The position numbers were made by a program, and so were the translations under genes. From NCBI GenBank assembly GCA_013400155.1, contig VXBM01001671.1, positions 1-64,000 on the forward strand: DNA of 64,000 nt, given 5' to 3'. The notes below the pieces were generated by a model. It saw only the letters and a list, made by a program, of their open reading frames with translations. It was not told where the DNA came from and did no database searches. Positions 57,172-64,000 of this stretch are shown in pieces (the first letter of the stretch is position 1; each line of letters begins with the position of its first letter). This stretch comes from Helopsaltes ochotensis. Its lineage: Eukaryota; Chordata; Aves; Passeriformes; Locustellidae.

Positions 57172-58361
57172 TCAGTTAAAATACAACTTTGAGGGATTTT
57201 TAGGATAGTGGGAAGATGGTTACACTTTGCCTAATTGTGTAAAATTTTTGTGATAGCATGCTGTAAATTTCAAATGACGGGAATACTTACAATATCCAAA
57301 GACTGCAAACACCTACATGTTATTAAAGAGAGTACTTTTACATTCTGAGTACTCCTCTTGTCTATTGCAGGATAAAATGCTGATTGGAAGAATCTGATTT
57401 CTATGAAGCTATTTCCCAATACACTGTGAATTGGCACCATGACATGAGACAAAATGCCAGTTTTTACTGCAATGCTGTTTATAGTTTAATTATGTTCTAA
57501 TACATAATGGAACTAACAGTCACTCTCAAAAGGTCATGTTAAGTGTAATAGAGCTTATTCTGATTGAAGAAAATAATGATATTAATTTACATTTTTAGCC
57601 AAGACTGTAGACCCTGCATGCAATATACCATGATGAAAAAACAGGGCTGGATTTACTTACTGAAGGTGGGGGGGAAGTAAGATAAATCACAATACATCAC
57701 ATTGCACTGTAAAACTGTTAAAGTTTTCTGCTCTGTCTGGTTCAGATGAGAGTATCAAGTTTCCAGTCACAGAGATACCTGGTGTCAAACCAGCAAAGGG
57801 TCCATACTGGAGCACAAAAGTTAAATGATAAAAGTGCAAGCAGTTCTCTTCTCCTGTGAGTCACAGGGGGTTTAAGATTTCAACAGTACAAGAGGGCATG
57901 AGGACGGATTTCTCCCTAGGCATTAGCACATGTCACTGTACTGAAAGAACAGGCAGTGATGCCTAATGCAGGTATTTTCTGAGCACCTGGCTGGTCTCAA
58001 AGGAAAATATTTGCTTCTCACAGTGATCTGCCTTTGTCCTTCTTCCTTGATTATTTCAGGGATCAGGTGTGTGGCTTTTCTTCCTTGGCCTTAATTCCTA
58101 GGTTCTGCATGACATTACAGATAGGAACTTGTTTTGCCTTGCACTTTCTTTTTATTGTGAACAGGTGCTGTTTCTAAACTCCAGGCATGCAACTTCTTAA
58201 ACTTCTATCATGCCCATTAAACTAAGCAATTTTTTTTCTCTCTAGATTTGTGAAGTGTTGCAGTCTTTCTGATGTTTTTCACACTTTCTGATGTGGAGTC
58301 AGAGTTCTCAATGTTTTCATGGTTCTTAGTTCTTTCTCACACAGATGTTATCAATAGATAG
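57172..58361. other. Unique sequence, no gene seen
   Basis: No gene or repeat recognised in about 1.2 kb. Confidence 0.45.
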
Positions 58362-58578
58362 TGATGTTTTGGGAAGAAGTTGAAAATATTAACATACCTT
58401 CCTTGGGGGAAGGGACAATTGATGGACTGTTGGTTTGGCCAGTGGAATTGGAGAGGTGGCAACATTCTCTACCAATCCATGATCTGAATGGGAAAACTAT
58501 ATAATGGAGTCAGAATAAAGTTCAAGCCCCTTTTCCTCTTTCACCTTCCAAGTGTCCGTGTCATTCTTGCTGTGCTCA
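58362..58578 (+). mobile_element. Short LTR-like element, possible 4-bp duplication
   Basis: It begins TGATGTTTTGGG and ends CTTGCTGTGCTCA. ATAG stands on both sides (58358-58361 and 58579-58582), which may be a 4-bp target duplication or chance. A TATATAAT box (58498-58505) and an AATAAA (58514-58519) lie only about 15 bp apart, closer than normal for a working promoter and polyadenylation pair. At 217 bp it would be a small LTR. Confidence 0.42.
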
Positions 58579-58758
58579 ATAGCAACAATCAAGAAAACAG
58601 GAGTGTCCAAAAATTATCTTGTAAAGTGCCTTCAACTTCAGTAAACTGGCTGAATGAGAAGTGAGAAGTGTGTGTGTGGAGCTGGTAGCACCCAACATAT
58701 CAGCTGTGCAAAAGCAGGCTAGTTTCAGTTGGATGCGCTTGCAAGAGATCTGTATTTC

Positions 58759-58934
58759 AAAAAAAAACTCACCAAAAAACCCAAACCAACCAACCAACCA
58801 ACAAACAAAAAGAAATAAACAAAAAATCCCACTCACCCCAAAATCCCAAAACAAAACAGCACAAACCAAAAATATCCAACCAACTAACCCCCTCCCCCCC
58901 CAAAAAAACCCCAAACCCCCAAAAAACCCCAAAA
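58759..58934. repeat. C/A-rich low-complexity tract
   Basis: Units of CCAA, ACAAA and AAACCCC make a plus strand with little G or T. The end (58888-58930) has C runs spaced by A runs, so the minus strand has G runs with loops of seven bases or fewer. Open frames on both strands across it are compositional. Confidence 0.9.
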
Positions 58935-61900
58935 GCTGGGACATGGGGTAGGGACCATCTGTGCTTATTAATCTTCTTCCCACAGCATTTAATTCAGAGG
59001 TTAGGGTGCCCAGCTATAACTCAAGAGACACAGAACAGAAGTAACTGTTAGTTTCTCCCCCTTTTTTCTTTCCCATATAATTGCTTTTTGCTTGATTCAA
59101 TGTAAACAATTTTCTTAACTTTTGAAGGATTCCAAATCTTTTTATGCTTCTAGAATCTAAATATACAGTTGCAGAAATTGAAGTGTTTTGTGCTGGTATT
59201 TCTATCAGAAATTATCTGTGGAATTTTTAGGTTACTGGAAAATTTATCCTTTCCATAATGGAGCCCCTTCCATTTCTATGGACAGACCATCAATCAGCTG
59301 GTAAGTGTGTGAGGTTTTAACCCTGAACTGAATAAGTAACCCAGGAAATAATGAGGTTGTTTAGTTAGATGATGTATGTGTAGTCCCTGTTCTTTAATTT
59401 CTAGATTTTTCATTTTCTTTTCGTTTTCTAGCTGTCCAACAAGACAGTGGTGAATGTAAAGCATTGGTGCCATTGACATTCAAGCTGCTATCAGGCAAAT
59501 CTAATATTCAATGTTAAAATTATCTACATGATATAAACAAGCATATATTAAGCTTCTATGTGAAAGCATTCCCAACCTTTGGTTATTTTTCTCTCTAAGA
59601 GAAATCTGGCTTTTACAGACACGCAATAAAATAAAACATAGTTTAACTGCTCAATATTATTTCTAGCAGAAGAAGTGATTCTCAATATTTCCAGATTACT
59701 TGGTTATGAAATAGAAGTTTTTCTTTGCTATCCAAATTTTAATCTTGGGAAGTGTGTACAGTATTCCTAAGGGACTGTGTCTCTGTGGTGTTCTCCATTA
59801 GCAGCAAGCTTCATTCATGATAACACACCTGGCAGAAATGCCACCTAAGCAATGGTGAAATAATTGCGCAAAGATTGAATCTGAAGCCCAGGTATTAATT
59901 TCTTTCTTTCAGGGACCATCGCTGACTGCATGCCATCAATACATTGTTGTAAGCAGATTTAACACACTTCAGATGTCCTTGTCATGTCAACTGCCTGTGT
60001 CTGCAATCCTTCACAGCATGACCTGGAAGAAAAACCTTTCTTTAGTAAGTTCGTCCCTGGATCACTGAATTAGCCATCTAGCTCTAGTTAAAACCTAAGT
60101 CTGGCTTTGATAAAGTGTGACTTCAACCATCATAATAAAACAACTGGTGAGTAGTGAATCAAGATCACAGATCTGTGTAGAGGGAGATGAAGTAAATTAC
60201 TGCAGTCAATCACTGCAGGGATTTTTACCCCACCTCTCTCTCACCTTTTTTTTTTTTTGTTCCCAACTGTGTGCCTCTTCCCTTGAGAACCCATGGCAAG
60301 AACTTCGTGATTCATATTTAAAGTCTTTTCACCTGTACTATGCAAAATGATAATGGTGAAAAAGGTATTACTTTCATCCCTCAAAAAATTTGACTACAGG
60401 AATTATATAGATCATCTTAACTTTGTATTTTAGATATGTTCTTTTCAGTTTCACAAGAAATTAAAGTATTCTTAGCTAAAAACCTGGTGGAATAATTTTG
60501 AGTTTTTCAGTAATGCTAACTATAGATATTTTTCCTCTCATTCAGAATATGTAAGTTTTGTTCTGGAGAGGTGTTATGTTGTCTTGGGTTTTAAAGATTG
60601 AACAGAAAAGCCTTTGTTACGCCTTTGGCAGACTATCATTCAGGAGATCAATATTAATCCAGTTTTTAATAGAGCAATTACAAGGTCAAATATCAGAGAT
60701 AGTGTAGCTTCTATTAGCTTGAACTGAGCTGAATATAGAAGCCATGAAAATCAGGAACATCTTATTTTTAAATATATTAGAATGACATAGTTGAACAAGT
60801 TCCTCCATTTGTGGCCCTTTGCATAAGGTATGCTCATATATGACCTGTTAACTCAAAAAACCTGATAGTTTACAGAAAAGAAAGCAAATTGCTCTTGTTT
60901 GAGTCCATCATTGTGTCCTGGGAAGTTCAGACTAATGAATTTGCATTGTAAATGAGTCAAAGCAAATGAACAACATGGTATTTCTCACCTTTAGAGCATA
61001 TTCTAAGGGAAGATTTAAAATTTTCTGGTTTTTGTTGGCTACTTACAACTTCCTTGGAGAAAATAAGGCAGCTTTTATCATATCAGTAATAACAGGGACT
61101 TCTTGAAGGTATAATTGCTCTTGTTCCTCCTCATCAGGAGTTGTTTCCCAGGGTAAGGAAGGTACTAGAGTTTTATATGCCTCCTGCCATGCAGGAATTG
61201 CTTTATTAATGGACTTAGGCCAGCTTTACTAAGAGATTCTGACATTTGGGATGCCCCTTCCTACCCAGCTCCTCAACACGAACCTCTGCTCTAGTGATGG
61301 TTCCATAACAGGCTTGAAGAAAGGAGTCTTTTATGTGCAAGAGCCTGTAAATTCTTCCCAGGACTACTCCAGGCTGCAGAACTTTTGATCAATTGTGATC
61401 ATGTGACATGAAAGTTTTACAGAGCTCTGCTTTATTCAAAGCATTAAATCACTGTTGCCCATGTTTGGGAATACACATTATTGTTGTTTCAGGTCCCACT
61501 GACTATAACATGCATCACCCAAATATGCTGCAGTTTTACTGAATAAGGCTGACTGAATCTCAGCTTTACCAAGCCAAGGGAAAAGGAATTGTTCACTTAG
61601 AAACAGCATTGTGGTAGGATTTAGCTGTGGTATGATTTTGGTTTTATAAGCTTTACACATTAATTTGGATTAGGAGAAATTGAGACAGCCTTAAAAATTT
61701 ACATTTGATGCCACAGCTACTTTATCCATCATGATATATAGGGAATGACATATTTTTCTGCTGTTCTTGAACAATAAACAGTTCTGACAGAGCCATTTGT
61801 TAAATATATGTACAGCTTAGACAGAATAAAGTCTGATAGGTTTGAAACAAAACAGGCAATGAAAATTGGTACTCACTATTTAAAATACATTTTCTTTTTT

Positions 61901-62777
61901 TACCAATTGTTTTCTTTGATAACTGTTTTGAAATTACAGGTTCTGTATTTCTGGTGCTGAACACAAGCATGAGACGAAGCTCAGGCTGCCCAAGCAGGGG
62001 TGAGTGTCACCAGGGGATGCTCCACTTTGCATTCCCAGGATGGGGGAGGGTCAGCAACTCCACAGCAGTACTGTTAAAATGAACAGACATCACTTCCTCA
62101 ACGGGTTTTAACACTGGACACAAAACTCGTGGGAATAATTATGACACAGAGTCAGACAGTAATTGCCACCTTCCTGCATCTTTTGTTTACCTTAGTGTTG
62201 CCTCAGAGGTGAAAGTAGCAGGTCCTTGGCTGAAAAGCTGGGAATTTGGCCGTTGGGGCTTTTTTTTTAGTTTTGTTTGTTTGTTTGCTTGGTTTTAGTG
62301 ACCATAGTCCTTGAAGGGAGAGCAGAGGATATTATTGCTATTCCATTTCCCAGAGCTCAGAAATTTTCTGAGACTGCTTTGATGCTCAGTGTCCAAGTGG
62401 GAAGGGGAAAGCTCCAGGACTAGGAGTTTCCTTTCATCAGTAAAGAGGAACCCTGTTTTCCATCCTACCAGAGTTAATGATTTAGTTATCCACTTATCTG
62501 ACTTCCTGATTTTGGTGCCTAAAAGCACACTGTGTGAAGCCACTTTCTGCACCATTGTTTTGCTCTGTTCTGACACATTAGTGATTAGAGTTTCCCTGTG
62601 TTAAATAAGCTGCAGAAGGTGCAGTAGCTGAATTCGACTTTTGGATATAACTTTGTGACAGCATTTACGGGAACAGCATTTGTGGAAGTCAGCTTTTAGA
62701 GACTACAGTCCAGAAGGATCTTTATCACTATCATTTGCTACAAAAGATGTCCACATTTTGCTTTTTAAGTGCATTAG
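58935..62777. other. Unique AT-rich sequence, no gene seen
   Basis: Nearly 4 kb without gene, LTR or LINE. Minor structures are a T11-12 run near 60248 and a (GTTT)n patch at 62271-62293. Open frames are under 95 codons and have no domain. Confidence 0.45.
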
Positions 62778-62833
62778 TTGAGAATATCTTTTGATCTTGA
62801 GAATATCTTTTGAGGCTGAGAATATCTTTTGCC
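62778..62833. repeat. Three-unit minisatellite
   Basis: Three tandem units of 17-20 bp (62778-62796, 62797-62816, 62817-62833), each containing TGAGAATATCTTTTG. Confidence 0.9.
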
Positions 62834-64000
62834 ATTCAGCTTTCCTCATAACTTTTATCTTGCTCTGGACATACAGTATGATATTATTAGAATGCTCTGT
62901 CATCAGCAGGTTATTTAGTTAGTATTTTAAAATACTTGAAGAAAAAAGAGGCCAAGAATAAGAATAAAAGCAAGAAAATAAAAATAGATTAAACACGTAA
63001 ATGTTGAGAACTGGTTTTAAATAGGAATACTGACAAAAGTGTTGATACAAGACATTTTCCTGGAGAAAGCAGTATGCTCAATAATGAAGAAAAATATTTA
63101 TGGCTTTAAGAGAGCTTCTCAGAGCATGCATCCAGAGATGTGGCTCTGCACGGATGCTGGGAGCAGCAATGAGGGTTCACTCTGCACTGAGATAAGCTGA
63201 GTTTCGAGTTTTAGCACCAGGCTTATAAAATAGAGGTCCCTGCCAGAGGGGGGAGCAAAGTAGCTGTTGTTTTGCAAGTGTAATTGTTTATCTTCATTGT
63301 GCTGAAGCACTGCAGCAAGGGGATGATTTATAGGATATGACCAACCTGAGCTTATTTTCTCAGTCATGCAGATGACTTCTGTGTCAATTGGTCCCTGAGT
63401 ACATTGTCAGCTTCTACTTTCCCAACTTCTAATTAGCTAAAGATCATTAACAAAGAGGGCAAGACCATGAGACAAGATGTTTCTCATGTTCCAGGATAAA
63501 AGCTAATTATCTGAGTTCAAGAGAAAAAAACCCCTCAACATCATGATTCATGTTAATTGCTCACTCTACACAACTCTAGAGCAGTTTTTCCATGCATTAA
63601 GACTGCTACTCTGTTCTCTAGCATAAGTGACCCCATTTTTTTACAATTTTTATGTAGTGAATACCAGGGGTTTTATTTTTTTCTGAACTCTTAGGCTTCA
63701 AGGTATAGTTTTCTCTGCTTTGTGTGGCCAGCTTAGTTTGTGTCATCCACTGTTCTACTTCCGTGTTTTGGAGCAGCAGAGTTTTGCTGATACATTCTCA
63801 GACAAACTAAATCTCCTTTTATAGAGCTATTGACTGGTGAATAACTCCTTAAATTAATTTATTCAGTTGATTATCTCTACTCACTCAAAAAGGCTAATTG
63901 TATCACATAAGTGATTTACTTGCTCTTCCTTTCTGCTCCTCATTTATTATTGTCTCTATGGAAAAGCTTGTGGATGTGTGGATTTGTAGCATCCAAACAC
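62834..64000. other. Unique sequence to the window end
   Basis: No gene or repeat recognised. The window ends in AT-rich sequence without a visible boundary. Confidence 0.45.

Noticed and set aside
1..64000. CRISPR array, bacterial operons, tRNA or snRNA genes
   Set aside because: No regularly spaced direct repeats with unique spacers, no ribosome-binding sites or long frames, and no recognisable RNA polymerase III internal promoters or cloverleaf arms. The repeats are of vertebrate type.

Overview
This window reads as nuclear DNA of a bird, most probably a songbird. It is AT-rich and contains CR1 LINE fragments, including several with the typical CR1 3' tail. It also carries many solitary long terminal repeats (LTRs) of avian endogenous retroviruses. 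No Alu, L1 or other mammalian repeat was recognised. I found no protein-coding gene, tRNA, rRNA or snRNA that I can support. Open frames are short, or lie inside LTRs or simple repeats, so the window looks like intergenic sequence or a very large intron.

Layout. 1-14.7 kb is mostly unique sequence, with two CR1 remnants (121-190, 8180-8275), a 64-base T run (1852-1915) and an A/C-rich tract followed by a T/G-rich tract (5443-5907). 14.7-20.9 kb holds a decayed long LTR on the minus strand, an old CR1 body (16250-17040) with a possible tail, a CA microsatellite and a solo LTR with a 5-bp target-site duplication (20277-20927). 21-34 kb is mostly unique, with an LTR-like unit near 22.6 kb, two abutting LTRs in opposite orientation (27.7-29.4 kb), a TTA microsatellite and an LTR at 31.5 kb. 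34-41 kb contains a solo LTR with a 6-bp duplication and an internally duplicated end, an LTR of a widespread avian type (37.5-38.1 kb), and an LTR carrying three perfect 45-bp repeats (39967-40883).

41-57.2 kb is the densest part. It has five solo LTRs with exact 5- or 6-bp target-site duplications, a sixth LTR without one, a CR1 tail and two pairs of unclassified repeats. Two LTRs of one family (51176-51935 and 56389-57166) form a large inverted repeat about 4.5 kb apart. 57.2-64 kb is mostly unique, with a short LTR-like element, a C/A-rich tract with quadruplex potential and a small minisatellite.

The LTRs occur alone, without recognisable gag, pol or env sequence. The usual explanation is recombination between the two LTRs of a provirus, which leaves one LTR between intact target-site duplications. 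Retroviral promoters and polyadenylation signals are therefore the only clear functional sites. The most distinctive observations are the perfect triple repeat in an LTR upstream region, the 28-bp duplicated LTR terminus, the 1.5-kb LTR family whose TATA and AATAAA lie over 1.2 kb apart, and the two unclassified repeat pairs. I found no convincing new biological system. All identity statements come from reading by eye, without alignment or database search.
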